Of a stretch of 64,000 bases of DNA, positions 1 through 11,605 are shown piece by piece. The number at the start of each line of letters is the position of its first letter. Position 1 is the stretch's first letter. The DNA lies in the NCBI RefSeq assembly GCF_905171765.1, contig NC_053389.1:212914624-212978623 (forward strand). Reading direction: 5' to 3'. A model generated the notes under the pieces. It saw nothing but the letters and a program-made list of their open reading frames with translations, was not told the DNA's origin and ran no database searches. Source of the stretch: Bufo bufo (taxonomy: Eukaryota; Chordata; Amphibia; Anura; Bufonidae). The position numbers and the translations under genes are program-made.

Positions 1-453
1 GGTGGGATCGCTAGTCCACACCACTTTCACTAAGAGGGAAACACCAGGGAGAGGACAGACAAAACATACAAACACATACACCCAGGTGGGCGACCACAAT
101 AAACCAAAAAGGTCCAACAGGGATCCGGAGGGTAGCGTTCTGGACCAACTACCAGCGAACGCAGCAACACAGCTCCAGAAGGTCAGAATAGATGTCCAGG
201 CAGGAAGCTCTATCTCTGGCAACCAGAGAAGTGTGAGAGAGGAATATAAGGAGGTCTGGGAGTGCTGGACAAGGAACAGCTGAGGAGAAGGAGCTACGGA
301 TCCCTGAGTGAGCCAAAAGGGTTTGCTAAGCAAACCCAGAAAGCTACCATAAGGTAAACAGCGCTATCTTAAATAGAGCGTGCAGCCAACCGCTGCGACT
401 TCCTGACCCCGGGTATAACGGAGTCAGGCGTGGTCCTCGACACCCTCGTGACA
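1..453 (-). repeat. Gypsy-type LTR, partial, cut by the window edge
   Basis: This stretch is closely similar, in the same orientation, to 21238-21691, where the whole repeat is bounded by TG...CA and a 5-bp target duplication. Read on the minus strand it starts TGTCACGAGGGTGTC at position 453. The rest lies beyond the left edge of the window. The 93-codon open frame across it is not supported as a gene, because the related copy does not preserve it. Seen: the paired similarity and the shared terminus. Inferred: that it is an LTR and not a DNA transposon. Confidence 0.6.
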
Positions 454-619
454 TTCTGCTTCAATAATTTGTCCCACATTTCCGCTCGATCACAATTAAT
501 TTCATACATTGACCTCCCTTGGATGTGGTATCCCTTTCTCACGCTCCTTCTCCGGCGTGGAACCCTGATTCGCCGATAACCGTGATCAACATGGTAGGCG
601 CATAAAAAAACATCGAAAG

Positions 620-795
620 TTGATAGAGAAGATATCCAATTGGATCGTGAACATCACGGGGACGTGCAACATGCTGGAGCAGTATGTGTGCATATGCCTA
701 CACGTAATGACTGATGGGTCTGCCCCCTTCAACTTCTGGTTCTCCAAATTGGGCACATGGCCTAAGCTTTCTCTTTACGCCTTGGATGTGCAACC
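620..795 (+). pseudogene. hAT transposase C-terminal fragment
   Basis: Translation gives NMLEQYVCICLHVMTDG followed by a PFNFWFSKLGTWPKLSLYAL block. The same block occurs in the hAT transposase at 12610-12996, as VEQYLCTRLHVLTDG and WVSKLSTWPELALYAL. This block precedes and enters the hAT C-terminal dimerisation domain. Only about 60 codons survive. There is no start codon context and no terminal repeats nearby. It abuts a Penelope fragment at about 805, so the two were joined by later rearrangement or insertion. It is a relic with no function. Confidence 0.7.
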
Positions 796-805
796 ACAAA
801 ATGAA

Positions 806-1013
806 GACTAACAGCTGAGACATTTCTAGTTTTAGTGTGTGGGATATCTAACAAGTGTCTGCATATTCTAACTTTTAGGCTATTAGTGGTGCAACCAACA
901 TATTGAAGACAACATTTTGAGCAGGTAATACAGTAAACCACATGACTAGTATTACAATTAACATATTGTTTAAGATCAAAAGTGGATTTTCCGTATGGGC
1001 TCCTGTGTCCCAA
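806..1013 (-). pseudogene. Penelope-like element, GIY-YIG endonuclease fragment
   Basis: The minus-strand product has VVYCITCSKC and then LQYVGCTTNSLKVRICRH. This is the shape of the GIY-YIG nuclease that follows the reverse transcriptase in Penelope-like retroelements: V(I)Y.I.C..C, then YVG.T and an R..R..H helix. The 60097-60711 protein of this window has the matching VIYVIKCVAC and MMYVGCTTRKFKVRILEH. The last dozen codons of the open frame run into the neighbouring hAT fragment and do not belong to it. No reverse transcriptase remains upstream. Confidence 0.7.
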
Positions 1014-1139
1014 AGGGATTAAATTGCAAGCATGATTTGATCCTACATTATTGATCCTTTTCTATATATTTCTGTTTATTGAAGATTTTAGAATTACCTG
1101 TATTCTTAGTGTGTCCAACTTTTTTTTTTATTATTATTA

Positions 1140-1450
1140 TGTGAGTAGGGGGCGTGGCTTTTGCTCTTGCCGATCGCAATCAGCTGTGATCTGCAAGGCT
1201 CCAGCTATTTAAATCCTAGCTTGTCATCTTGAAACCTGTCATGAGTAAGGATCAGTATTAGGGGATCCGAAACGCGTAGACCTGGTTGCTATGTTGGATT
1301 TTTAATGTACATGTGCTTTTTGGAATAAAGAACGTCACTTTTTGGAAGCTGGACCCTTCATTCTCTTTTAGTTCTACTATTGTGTGCCTGGTTTCCAGCG
1401 CAGTCTGTGCCTCCATTACAAGTGATATCGGGTGAGCGCATCCTTGGACC
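1140..1450 (+). repeat. Penelope-type terminal region (pLTR-like) with hammerhead-like motif
   Basis: The segment carries GGGGATCCGAAACGCGT at 1261-1277, an AATAAA at 1324, and a GGTGAGCGC splice-donor-like site near 1431. This layout recurs in the Penelope termini elsewhere in the window (43690-43740, 53786-53852, 59646). It lies next to the Penelope nuclease fragment at 806-1013, but in opposite orientation. Penelope termini often occur inverted relative to the body, so the pair may be one broken element. The assignment is inferred from motif and context. Confidence 0.4.
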
Positions 1451-2634
1451 TTTTTTTGCTGTGTGTTTCTTCACAAAAGCAGAAATGGGTACAAAACACA
1501 GAAGACATGCAAATATTCCATTCACATGTTATCTCTGTTTTGGATCCACTCCTGTTTTTTTGTTTTTTTGTTTTAGCAATACCGATGAATTATTGATCAA
1601 ATGTTGACCGAGTGAAAGCGGATGCTCAACAGATTGGATCCGGTTTTTGGAGGTTTTTATTTTGACGGATCAGAAGAAGGGAAAAAAATCTGTGACATCA
1701 ACACAAACACTGCTGACACTCTCACCACTCTGTCGGGGTGGGGGGGCTTAACTTGTATCAGCATTTAACAGAACATGTTCTGTAGAAATCTATGTGGAAT
1801 AAGCTGATGGTGTAAAAGAAGTGCGCTCTTTCATGCTATAGTAGGATCTTGGGCAGCTGCACGGTTCTTCATACCTGACGCTAAAATTGACCTGTAAGGC
1901 TGAGTTCACACTTGAATTATTTTGTCAGTTTTGGGCCCGTAACTGACCAAATAAGTGAAGTGTGAAGTGAGTCTAAGAGTGACGCCTGTTCACTGCCACA
2001 GCAGACTCCCTAATGCATGTTTCTGCAAGGCACAGTGTTCAACATCACTATACATGCTCTCTGCAGCCAGAAAACAGCTGTTTTTAAACGCAATTCATGA
2101 CAAATAAATTCGGATGAAATCAATTTTTTTTTAGGAAAATTTGAAGAACCGAATGGGAGAAGAAGCTGCACCACTACTACAATGTAGATGGCTTGCAGGT
2201 AAGCATTGTAGAGAACAGAGCTCTTGCATTAACGCCACGAGTCGGACCTCAACCAATCTGAAATTGATGACCTATCCTGAGAACAGATCATCAAATCACC
2301 AATCCGAAATATCCCTTTAATGCTTGGTTAAAGTGAAGCTCCAGGAAATATGGTCTCTCTAGTAAAATGTACCTTATTATGACATGATAACATGCAAGCA
2401 CTGTTGTCTTCTAGTCTGATCCCTAAAACACCGATTTCTGAGGTGCTCTGTATAATTCATACTGCTTGTTACTGGACCATACAGTAACCATTGAGAAATC
2501 AATGCCCTCTGCAGCTATTGGCTGAACTCAACATCTCACACATTTCCTGCTCTGCCCACCAGCCACATGCACTTTGTATATAATAGCATTAAAAGAATGT
2601 ATCATGTATTTAACTTTAGATTCATTAGGGCTCT
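1451..2634. other. No gene seen; scraps of old repeats
   Basis: I see no protein frame worth calling. Around 1895-1975 is a GCTGAGTTCACACTTGA motif with a partial inverted match, resembling the end of the palindromic MITEs found elsewhere in this window. Around 2232-2322 is a stretch of the type GATGACCTATCCTGAGAACAG...TCATCAA, a short inverted repeat typical of a degraded MITE. Both assignments are weak. Confidence 0.3.
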
Positions 2635-2637
2635 TTC

Positions 2638-3394
2638 ACACTTGCATTGTCCGGATCCGTCGTGCACTCCATTTGCCGGAATTACACGCCGGATCCGGAA
2701 AAACGCAAGTGAACTGAAAGCATTTGAAGACGGATCCGTCTTCAAAATGCGTTCAGTGTTACTATGGCAGCCAGGACGCTATTAAAGTCCTGGTTGCCAT
2801 AGTAGTAGTGGGGAGCAGGGGAGCGGTATACTTACAGCCCGTGCGGCTCCCAGGGCGCTCCAGAATGACGTCAGAGCGCCCCATGCGCATGGATGACGTG
2901 ATCCATACGACACGTCATCCATGCGCATGGGGCGCCCTGACGTCACTCTGGAGCGCCCGGGGAGCCGCACGGACTGTAAGTATACTGCTCCCCCGCTCCC
3001 CACTACACTTTACCATGGCTGCCAGGACTTTAGCGTCTTGGCAGCCATGGTAACCATTCAGAAAAAGCTAAACGTCGGATCTGGCAATGCGCCGAAACGA
3101 CGTTTAGCTTAAGGCCGGATCCGGATTAATGCCTTTCAATGGGCATTAATTCCGGATCCGGCCTTGCGGCAAGTGTTCCGGATTTTTGGCCGGAGCAAAA
3201 AGCGCAGCATGCTGCGATATTTTCTCCGGCCAAAAAACGATCTGGTCCGGAACTGAAGACATCCTGATTCATCCTGAACGGATTTCTCTCCATTTAGAAT
3301 GCATTAGGATAAAACTGATCAGGATTCTTCCGGCATAGAGCCCCGACGACGGAACTCTATGCCGGAAGAAAAGAACGCAAGTGTGAAAGAGCCC
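2638..3394. mobile_element. Palindromic MITE, PIF/Harbinger-like (TTA target duplication)
   Basis: The terminal inverted repeats are GGGCTCTTTCACACTTGC on the left and GCAAGTGTGAAAGAGCCC on the right, flanked by TTA at 2635-2637 and 3395-3397. A 3-bp TTA duplication is typical of PIF/Harbinger elements. The interior is GC-rich and strongly palindromic. Arms centred near 2912 each include GCGCATGGATGACGT-type sequence, a TGACGTCA octamer (2866-2873 and 2938-2945) and a CCATGCGCATGG block. No transposase is present, so it would depend on one supplied in trans. Confidence 0.75.
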
Positions 3395-3397
3395 TTA

Positions 3398-5434
3398 ATT
3401 AGAGGAGGCCATATAAGATTAGGACACTGCTGAAAAGTTGCCAAAAATTTAATTAGGGCTCTATTTACAAATAACAGAAATACTGATAGTGTCAATGATG
3501 TAATCCGGGGAGTATTTTTCAGCATCATGTGACCAACCAAGTTCATGAATGAGAGTCAATTGCCCACATGTATTCATTTTGTTTCAGATGTAAGTCCTTT
3601 ATGACCATTTTGGAGCATGTTTCACAACAGAGTTAACTAATGTCTGACATTTGGTCCTGTACATGTGTTAAACTTGAAATTAGAGAAGGTGTTTGTAATT
3701 CTGGGCTAATTTTATAGATTTGAATTTGTTATGGCTTTTTAAAAGGGTCTTAGGGCATAGCCACACATTCAGGTTTCCTGATGCAGTTTTGGAAGGCAAA
3801 ACCAGGACCAAATTCAAAAAAGAAAAGTCGTTTCTGTCCTTTATATTTTCTCTCCTTTTATGACCAACTTTTGATTTTGCACACCCTTTTAAACACACCT
3901 TAATATGCCAACTCCATGCAGATGTGGTCAGATTCAAACCCAGGACCACACTAGTGGTAACCACTGAATCTTCATGCTAAACATACTAGCCATGTTAAAC
4001 AATGCTCCTTTTGTACATGCTGATCATTAGAATGGCATTTTGGAACTGAATTCACGGACAAATTAAGACTGAGTTGAACTTTTAGGAGCTTTTATCACTT
4101 AATAGCATTTGCCACTCAAGTGCCTTTGAGTTGACACTTTCCACTTCACTGTGAGTCACTGCAGATAAAATGGTAAAATGACTCATTTTATTGATAGCAT
4201 TATAACAATTTGTGCATGTGTGCTGTTTAAAGCTGTGACTTTAAGCACTTTAAGTAGTGTGCGGACAGCTGGCGCTTTAAGCCGAAATAGGCGTCCTCTT
4301 GCCACACAACTCCATCCAATGGTGGTAAGCCGCCAGTGGGTCCACAGCATCCAAAGTAAACAACCATGACAGAAACCCTGGCAGTTTATGCCAGATTACA
4401 TTTGGCAGTCTTTGATAGTGTTGAAGTCAGCCATATGAAGGGGCCTTTATGAGGTTATTATAAGGCAATATTTTACTATCAGTATGACAACATTATATTG
4501 CAAACAACATGTTTGAGTTGCTCTCTGCTATTTTGTAATATATTCATATACTGTAGTATACAGTATTTGTTCCCTTTTGGATAATTAATCCCTTTCTCTA
4601 AAAAAGTTTTTTTTTTAAAATAATACACATGTAAACCATGTTTTTAATGCTAAAAAGGTATGTGCTTCATCTGGTCTTGCTTTTGTAGCAACTTACAGGT
4701 ATAGTTTGTTTTTTTCTTATACCAGCATATAAATAAGTCCTACAATCTTCCATGTTATTTCCAAATTGGCTTCAGTGGATCCCCTCTAGGTTTGTTATGC
4801 ATTTATTCCTTGGCATCACCATTTTGTTAAATCAGTGGAGGCTTCCTTCATTCTGCTTGAGAACATGGTGTGAATTCTGTTTGCCCAGGAGGTGGACACG
4901 CCAGAGGGTCAGGTGCTGCTGTATTAATTCTAAAATATGGTAACAGATGTTTTAAATAAATAATGTCAGAATGTCATAAATCAGGGATGAATCTTTAATG
5001 TTTGTGCTAATCATTTCACTCCACCACTGATGGGGATAAAACGGCATTATTGTGTGTATTATGTATAGAGTGATATTACAGCATATAGAATTTTAGTATA
5101 CCAATATATCAATATGAACTCATATATTAGATTTTACCTTGTTGTGAAGAAGTTCAATTGTTGTATATTTACGTAGATAGGAACTGTCCAAATTCTGTGT
5201 TGTATTTGCTGTATTCTATGTGTTCTATGACCAGACCAGTTGTTACAGGGTAAACCCCAAGTAGCCTCATATGCACCATATCTTCAGGATCTTTTCTCAG
5301 GAATCAACATTTGGTTATTTCAGCAACTATTCTCTTGATCAAAAGCTAACCATACACATTGTAGATAATAATTGTCTTGGCCAACATCTGTCTTTCCCAA
5401 TTCCTCTATAAACATGATTGGTCAGTTCAATTGA
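3398..5434. other. No gene seen; AT-rich DNA with one MITE fragment
   Basis: About 2 kb without a credible coding frame. At about 3755-3905 there is part of a repeat beginning near AGGGCATAGCCACACATTCAGG, with the GATGCAGTTTTGGAAG type of interior; only one end is recognisable. From 4100 to 5430 the sequence is AT-rich, with short poly-T runs and no inverted terminal repeats that I could pair. It may be old unique DNA. Confidence 0.35.
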
Positions 5435-5439
5435 GTGTT

Positions 5440-6566
5440 TGTCACGGCCTTTGCTGTGTGCGGCGTGACTTTTCTGCCATGCTTGTGGTTGCCGGTGGCA
5501 ACACGTTGTTGTTAAGGCATGTGGTGGCAGTGTCTCGGCTTTGTCTGTGTGCGCCGTGACATGGTTGCCACGCATGCTGTTGCAGGTGGCTATGTGTTGC
5601 GTGTTGGCTGGTGTGTGCACTTCCCCTTTTAAGTTGTAGCCTTCCTCTGTCTGGTGCTGTAAGGGTTAACTCCCTAACTGGGTGTGGTCACTTGGGTTTT
5701 ATCTCCTGTGGCTTCCTAGCTGGAGTTAGTTGTACTTCAGCTGTTGTTGGTGCTGGAGCTCGGCTCAAGTCCAGGGTGTTCTATCTGCCCAGTCCTTGAG
5801 GGCCAATTTGTAGGACATAGATGTCATCTGCGATGTCATTCCTTTGTCTCCCTTGTATCCCCTATGTACCCAACCTCACTTGTTGTATGTTTGGTGTGGG
5901 TTTATGTTCAGGGTTTGTTGTGCGTCTTCTTTGTTGTTACATGTCTGGGCTGTTGTTGGTGTTTGTCCCTGCATGTTTGCAAGACGTTTTCCCTGTGTGT
6001 GTTGTACCTCCATGAGGGGACTGGTTTCCCTGAGGGGTGAACCATAAGTCTGTATGCAGTGCTACCTGGGGCTGCCTTGCTCCTTGCGGCATAGGGTCCA
6101 GGCAGTATCAGGAGTGCTGGATATCTGTGTGTGTGTGTGTTGTCTGTATGGTGTCCTATTTGGTGTGTGGGCACCTGTACTTATGCATGGGTTCCAGTCG
6201 TGGTGGCTGCGGCAGGTAAGTGTGTTTCTGGTGTTCTTACCTGCCTACTCTGTTACTGCATATGGTCTTTTCCTTTCCCTGCTGCTAGGCCATTTAATAC
6301 TCCTGTTCATCCGTGTCTGGGAAGAACAGGTTGTCTCTCTTCTGCTCCTTGTAGATGGATTCTCAGGGCGACTCAGGGCCAAAGGTATCCAGGGTATGAG
6401 TCGTCCTACCATCAAGGTCGGCTCCTACGGTTAGGAGTTAAGGTGAGGATTAGGGACGCAATAGGAGGTGACCTGCTCCCTGATTCCGGCGTCCTGGACT
6501 AGCTGCTCCCCCTTTATATCTATGACATTGTATGGTGGGGGGTTTTCCCCACTCCCCACCATGACA
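5440..6566 (+). mobile_element. Solo LTR of a Ty3/Gypsy-like element
   Basis: The repeat starts TGTCACGGCC and ends CACCATGACA, the TG...CA form of LTRs. It is flanked by GTGTT at 5435-5439 and GTGTG at 6567-6571, a 5-bp target duplication with one mismatch. An internal block near the right end (AGGAGGTGACCTGCTCCCTG, about 6461) also occurs on the minus strand inside the LTR at 29198-30307, so the two are diverged relatives. Several open frames across it are chance Cys/Val-rich readings of GTGT-rich DNA. There is no internal region, so it is most simply a solo LTR left by recombination. Confidence 0.65.
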
Positions 6567-6640
6567 GTGTGCATGCAGGAGGGATATACTCCTGCAAGGC
6601 AACAGGAGAAAAAAGGGAGTGGGCACCTTGATGTTATAGG

Positions 6641-7193
6641 TAGAGATGAGATAATTGAATCCTACAAATACGAAACGAATTTCAGGAAAAATTTGCCTCG
6701 AAGCTGAATTTCCTAGTGTTTCGTGTTAGATAATTGATTTAACCTGAAGTAGTGTAAAAAAACTAAAAATCTTACTTACCTCCTCCATTTGCCTGCGACA
6801 GGCCGCCAGCCACCATCTTGATTGAAGATCTCGGATGAAATATCGTTCGTGGTGATGTATGATGTCACCACGCCATTCGGGATTTCACTCTAGATCTTCA
6901 AGCAAGATGGCAGCAGCGATCCCCTCGGGAGCAAATGGATGCGGTAAGTTTGATTGAACTTTTTTTAATGTTAACTTTACACAGTTTTAACACTCAGATG
7001 CCGTGATCATGTATGAACACGGCATCTGAGGGTTACAATGACGGAGGCGGCGCTATTGCAGCTCCCTGTCATTGCACCAGCTACTTTAAAAAAAAATGTG
7101 CTTCGTGACAAAGTAATTTGTCACGAAGCAAATTTTTGGGCAAAATTTGGTGAAGCAGCCAAATCAAACTTTCTGAAAATTCGCTCATCTCTA
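6641..7193. mobile_element. hAT-type MITE with 8-bp target duplication
   Basis: The ends are TAGAGATGAG and CTCATCTCTA. They are flanked by GTTATAGG (6633-6640) and GTTATAGA (7194-7201), an 8-bp duplication with one mismatch, as expected for hAT transposition. The interior has an inverted pair around 6795-6925 (ATCTTGATTGAAGATCT facing AGATCTTCAAGCAAGAT). It carries a second short palindrome near 7098-7127 (CTTCGTGACAAAG...). No transposase is encoded. Confidence 0.7.
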
Positions 7194-7534
7194 GTTATAG
7201 AGATAGTTGGGTTACCTCATACATGTAAAGCTAGATTCCCACCAATTGGAGCCAAATGGATAGTCAAAAAGGTACAGTATTCAGTTGCTAGACTGTTTCC
7301 TTCTATTTAACTTAACAAAGAAGTTGAAGCTTTTTGCCCTTTTTTCCTCAGAAGGAAATGCTTCCTGTGCAAATGTATGCATACATATGCCCATATGTTT
7401 GGATATGTCTGCTATTGACATCCATTGTGATACCATTTGTAACTTCTTGTTCTTATGATATGCAAAGAAGCATACAATTTTCAGTGCTGTGGTAAAATGG
7501 TATCCAGATGTAAACTTGCCCTTCTTGGCATATA

Positions 7535-8469
7535 CAGTACAGACCAAAGGTTTGGACACATCTTCTCATTCAAAGAGTTTTCTTTATTTTCATGACTATG
7601 AAAATTGTAGATTCACACTGAAGGCATCAAAACTATGAATTAACACATGTGGAATTATATACATAACAAACAAGTGTGAAACAACTGAAAATATGTCATA
7701 TTCTAGGTTCTTCAAAGTAGCCACCTTTTGCTTTGATTACTGCTTTGCACACTCTTGGCATTCTCTTGATGAGCTTCAAGAGGTAGTCCCCTGAAATGGT
7801 TTTCACTTCACAGGTGTGCCCTGTCAGGTTTGATAAGTGGGATTTCTTGCCTTATAAATGGGGTTGGGACCATCAGTTGCGTTGAGGAGAAGTCAGGTGG
7901 ATACACAGCTGATAGTCCTACTGAATAGACTGTTAGAATTTGTATTATGGTAAGAAAAAAGCAGCTAAGTAAAGAAAAACGAGTGGCCATCATTACTTTA
8001 AGAATTGAAGGTCAGTCAGCCGAAAAATTGGGAAAACTTTGAAAGTAAGGGGTATTTGACCATGAAGGAGAGTGATGGGGTGCTGCGCCAGATGACCTGG
8101 CCTCCACAGTCACCGGACCTGAACCCAATCGAGATGGTTTGGGGTGAGCTGGACCGCAGAGTGAAAGCAAAAGGGCCAACAAGTGCTAAGCATCTCTGGG
8201 AACTCCTTCAAGACTGTTGGAAGTCCATTTCAGGGGACTACCTCTTGAAGCTCATCAAGAGAATGCCAAGAGTGTGCAAAGCAGTAATCAAAGCAAAAGG
8301 TGGCTACTTTGAAGAACCTAGAATAAGACATATTTTCAGTTGTTTCACACTTGTTTGTTATGTATATAATTCCACATGTGTTAATTCATAGTTTTGAGGC
8401 CTTCATAGTCATGAAAATAAAGAAAACTCTTTGAATGAGAAGGTGTGTCCAAACTTTTGGTCTGTATTG
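7535..8469 (+). mobile_element. Internally deleted Tc1-like transposon
   Basis: The terminal inverted repeats are CAGTACAGACCAAAGGTTTG and, at the right, CAAACTTTTGGTCTGTATTG. A TA lies on each side (7533-7534 and 8470-8471), as in Tc1/mariner. Subterminal sequence is also inverted for over 200 bp (CTTTATTTTCATGACTATGA and beyond). At 935 bp it is far shorter than a complete Tc1 element. A second copy at 43825-44763 in the opposite orientation has the same internal deletion junction, so this shortened form itself has been mobilised. Confidence 0.85.
7945..8338 (+). pseudogene. Tc1 transposase, N-terminus joined to C-terminus (deleted)
   Basis: Reading starts at ATG 7945 with MVRKKQLSKEKRVAIITLRI, the start of the first helix-turn-helix of a Tc1 transposase, and hits a stop at about 8038-8040. 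The sequence then jumps to the C-terminal part: QSPDLNPIEMVWGELDRRVK, with the third catalytic Glu in NPIE, continuing to KAKGGYFEE near 8325. The two earlier catalytic Asp residues and most of the DNA-binding region are missing. It cannot encode an active enzyme. The joint sits around 8040-8060. Confidence 0.8.
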
Positions 8470-8749
8470 TATGTGCTGTATGAAAACTATGCATACTGTA
8501 AAGGACATATCTGGATGCTATTTTTTATTTCCATACTTTTCATGACTGCATGGCCAAACATGTATGAATGGCGATTTTGATTGCATAGCCAGCTTTAAAT
8601 TACACTAGCTACTGAATGTTGCACTGTTGGGAAATTCAAAGGACATAAGTCCTATTCACTAAAGAGGATGTACTCTACTGAGTAAATATAGAATATAGGT
8701 TGGTTGTGCACACCTCATACGGAATATCTATATGTATATACAGAGGCTT

Positions 8750-10827
8750 CCTTATACACGTATTAAATATTTATTATACGTATAAAACAATGTGTTAAAA
8801 TATTATATGAAATCACTGATGTTCAAGATAATCGTCTTAATACCATTTACCAGCACTGGACCCCCATGTCCACAAGAGCGCTCTGATCAAGTATTTTCCT
8901 GAGGCAGCACCTGATATCAACTACAGTTACGTAAAAGCTAACCTGCACCTTGAGCCCTGCAATCATCCTGCATTCATGAGAATAGTCCGGAAGGCACAAG
9001 TACTGCGAGCTCTGAAGCCACGTGGGACGCCATGGCCACAGATACTAACAGTGCGATATTACCAGGTCGCCTATACCAGGATCCAAAACCGGAGACAACT
9101 AACTGTGAGTAACCAATACTAACAAGCCTGTTTATAGGAGAAAAGAGGGGGCAACCCCAGGGGCGCCAAGGAGTAGGAAGGGCAGGGGGAGAGGGAAAAC
9201 CGTATCCACCCAATACACCCACACCGACACCCCTAAAAAGAAATAACTCGGCTCAAGCTCCTGAGTACAATATCAGAACAAACGCACGTTGGGGTAGCGC
9301 CATCCTGGTTGGTCCACTCTTGGTCTGAATTTTGGTGAGTCACATCTGCCTCTTTACCTCCCGGCTCTCTTCCATTTGGATGTTTATTCATTGTCAGGAT
9401 TTCCCTGTTGGCCGTGTGTGTGTATATGTCCATGTCAGCGTGGGCATTGCAGTTACTTCTGACTCGCCTTTTTCATTCTTACTTACTGTCTTTCTGCGGG
9501 TAATTTATATTCTTTTTATACATCCATCCCGCCGATTCTATATATTTACAACTTATGACCAGAGTGCCCCTCCCAGGGTGGCGCCGTTCTTCCCGCCCCC
9601 TGCTCCTTTTTTGTTCCCTGCCTTACTGCATCTCTTGTATGTAAACTTTGATGTTTTGTTATGTCACAATAAATTATCTATTTTATTGATTATTTGGCAC
9701 TTTGAGCTCCATCTCCTTTGTTGTTCTGACAAGCCTGTTTATAGACTGAAATCGCAAGACTACATGTCTCCTATGACATTCTAATTGGAGAGATCCAACA
9801 TATCGATATATTGTGTATAGTAACCCATGTGGAGAAACAACACATAGCAACATATTTGGGAGTATTCAACTGCAATAGACATTGAATTCCCACCAAAGTT
9901 GAACAAATCTGCTGGATAAAAGTTAATCCCTGCACATCACAGTGCGGTTCCTAACATCACAGTGCGGTTCCTAACAGCACAGTGCGGTTTATAATGCGGT
10001 TTCTGCTGGAGGAACTATAACTTTTGCACCTTTGCAGCCACAATACTTTTGCAATTATAATATTGCTGGATGAAATACAATCTTGACTATTACTGGATAA
10101 AATACAACTGCTCATCGTAGCACTATTGCTGACTTGTTGGATGGAACTTATTTTTATTTTTTATTATTAATATTAACTTTTATATATTTTTTTTACATCT
10201 TTATCGTTTGTGGTTTCTAAATATTGCGGTCATAATACTGATGGATGACATATAATTTCCATCACTGTTGGATAAAATACAATTGTCCTCCATAGTGCAG
10301 TGGGAGCATCGCGGACCTGCTGGATGAAACAGAACGCAATGTGCTTTTAGTAATATCATTGCGATTTCCACCCCATTGTGGTTATATATTGCCTATAATT
10401 GTGTCCATTGATGAAAGTTTTGCACCTTTGACAATTAATTTTTATTCTACATACCAAATCCAGGAGGTCCCATTGTGGATGGTCTTATAACTATTTTCCT
10501 TCTGCAGGTTCACATATTTTGCATATTTTTGCACATATTTTCGCACATTTTTGCACATATCATATTGGTGGTGTCATTTTGAATCAATTGTGATAGATGA
10601 ATTTATATAATTTATTATTTTTTTTACTATTACTTCACTGGCAAAATATTAGGTTCTATTAAGAGACAATCATCCCAAGGATCGAATCATATCATAGTCT
10701 TTTCCCATTACGGTCACTATATATTAAGACCTTTTTTCTTGACGATTATCTTGAACATCAGTGATTTCATATAATATTTTAACACATTGTTTTATATGTA
10801 TAATAAATATTTAATACGTATATAAGG
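8750..10827. mobile_element. 2.1-kb foldback element with 87-bp terminal inverted repeats
   Basis: Sequence 8750-8836 is repeated inverted at 10741-10827 with about two mismatches, from CCTTATACACGTATTAAA to AGATAATCGTC. The interior is AT-rich and has no recognisable enzyme. It includes a short tandem repeat at about 9936-10010 (CACAGTGCGGTTCCTAA three times) and repeated CTGGATGAAATACAA-type phrases. I could not find a target duplication outside the arms. It could be a non-autonomous DNA transposon or a rearranged duplication; the superfamily is unknown. Confidence 0.5.
9138..9728. mobile_element. 591-bp insert with perfect 16-bp target duplication, family unknown
   Basis: The 16-mer ACAAGCCTGTTTATAG occurs at 9122-9137 and again at 9729-9744, bounding the insert exactly. 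A duplication of that length points to target-primed reverse transcription (LINE, SINE or Penelope), not to a DNA transposon. There is an AATAAA near 9670, but no poly-A tail abuts either duplication. A 150-codon open frame crosses it and resembles nothing I recognise. It may be a truncated retroelement or an unfamiliar SINE. Confidence 0.55.
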
Positions 10828-10831
10828 ATAC

Positions 10832-11076
10832 GCCTGCCTGTGAAGGAGGCCAGCACCCCCTCTGTCTCCTCCTTTCATCAACGATAGATTGCCGTAATCT
10901 CGCGATGCACGAGCTCGGGCATGCGCAGTGCCGGTATAGTGTTCCTTCCCTGTGCTGGCATCAGCCTCAGGGAAAGAACTGTGCATGAGCGAGCTCGCGC
11001 ATCACGAGATTACGGCTATCTATCGTTGATGAAAGGAGGAGACATAGGCGGTGCTGGGCTCCTTCACAGGCGGGCG
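10832..11076. repeat. Long imperfect palindrome (MITE-like)
   Basis: Left arm 10832-10926 (GCCTGCCTGTGAAGGAGG, CTTTCATCAACGATAG, CGTAATCTCG, ACGAGCTCG) is matched inverted by right arm about 10978-11076. The loop of roughly 50 bp includes GTGCCGGTATAGTG. It abuts the right end of the 8750-10827 foldback element. No coding capacity and no clear target duplication; probably a separate palindromic MITE. Confidence 0.5.
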
Positions 11077-11605
11077 TGGCTAGGCACAAATAAGGTTAGT
11101 ACAGCCCCTTGGACACATTCAACACTCATTTGCATATCTATAAAATCCTTTTTTAAAGAAATTAAAACCACACAGCCCTATAGGACACATATATTGCGGA
11201 CATGCTAGCGGCGATCTAGCCATGCATGTCCGTATCTCTATAGCCCCAAACCTGATGACAGAATCCCTTTAAATCACAGTTCCCCTCTTATGTGTGATGA
11301 CGTCAGATGCCTAAAATGGGCGGTAGTCTGGGAAACGTCAATCAATCAAAAAAGACAAATAATTAGGACAAAAAAACATAATCAAAATACACATAACAGA
11401 ATACAAACATAAATGTAGGTACCGCTAACTTGCAGTGAATCATCGTGGATTTGCTGTCTGTAAAAGAAATTGTCAAAATGAATAACTCAGCAGTGAATAC
11501 GACAACACTACCTTATACCAGATGGATAACTACATATTCCCTATTAAGTCCTCTGGACTGTAGTGTGCCCAGAGTGTGAATCCAATAAGCTTCTCTACGC
11601 AATAG

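Noticed and set aside
1380..1607. 75-codon frame with a CFSNTDELL end, considered as a small host exon
   Set aside because: It lies in pLTR-type repeat sequence and has no homology I recognise and no convincing splice structure.
5611..6502. A set of Cys/Leu-rich frames with membrane-like stretches
   Set aside because: Several frames overlap on the same strand and the related LTR at 29198-30307 does not preserve them. They are read-throughs of LTR sequence.
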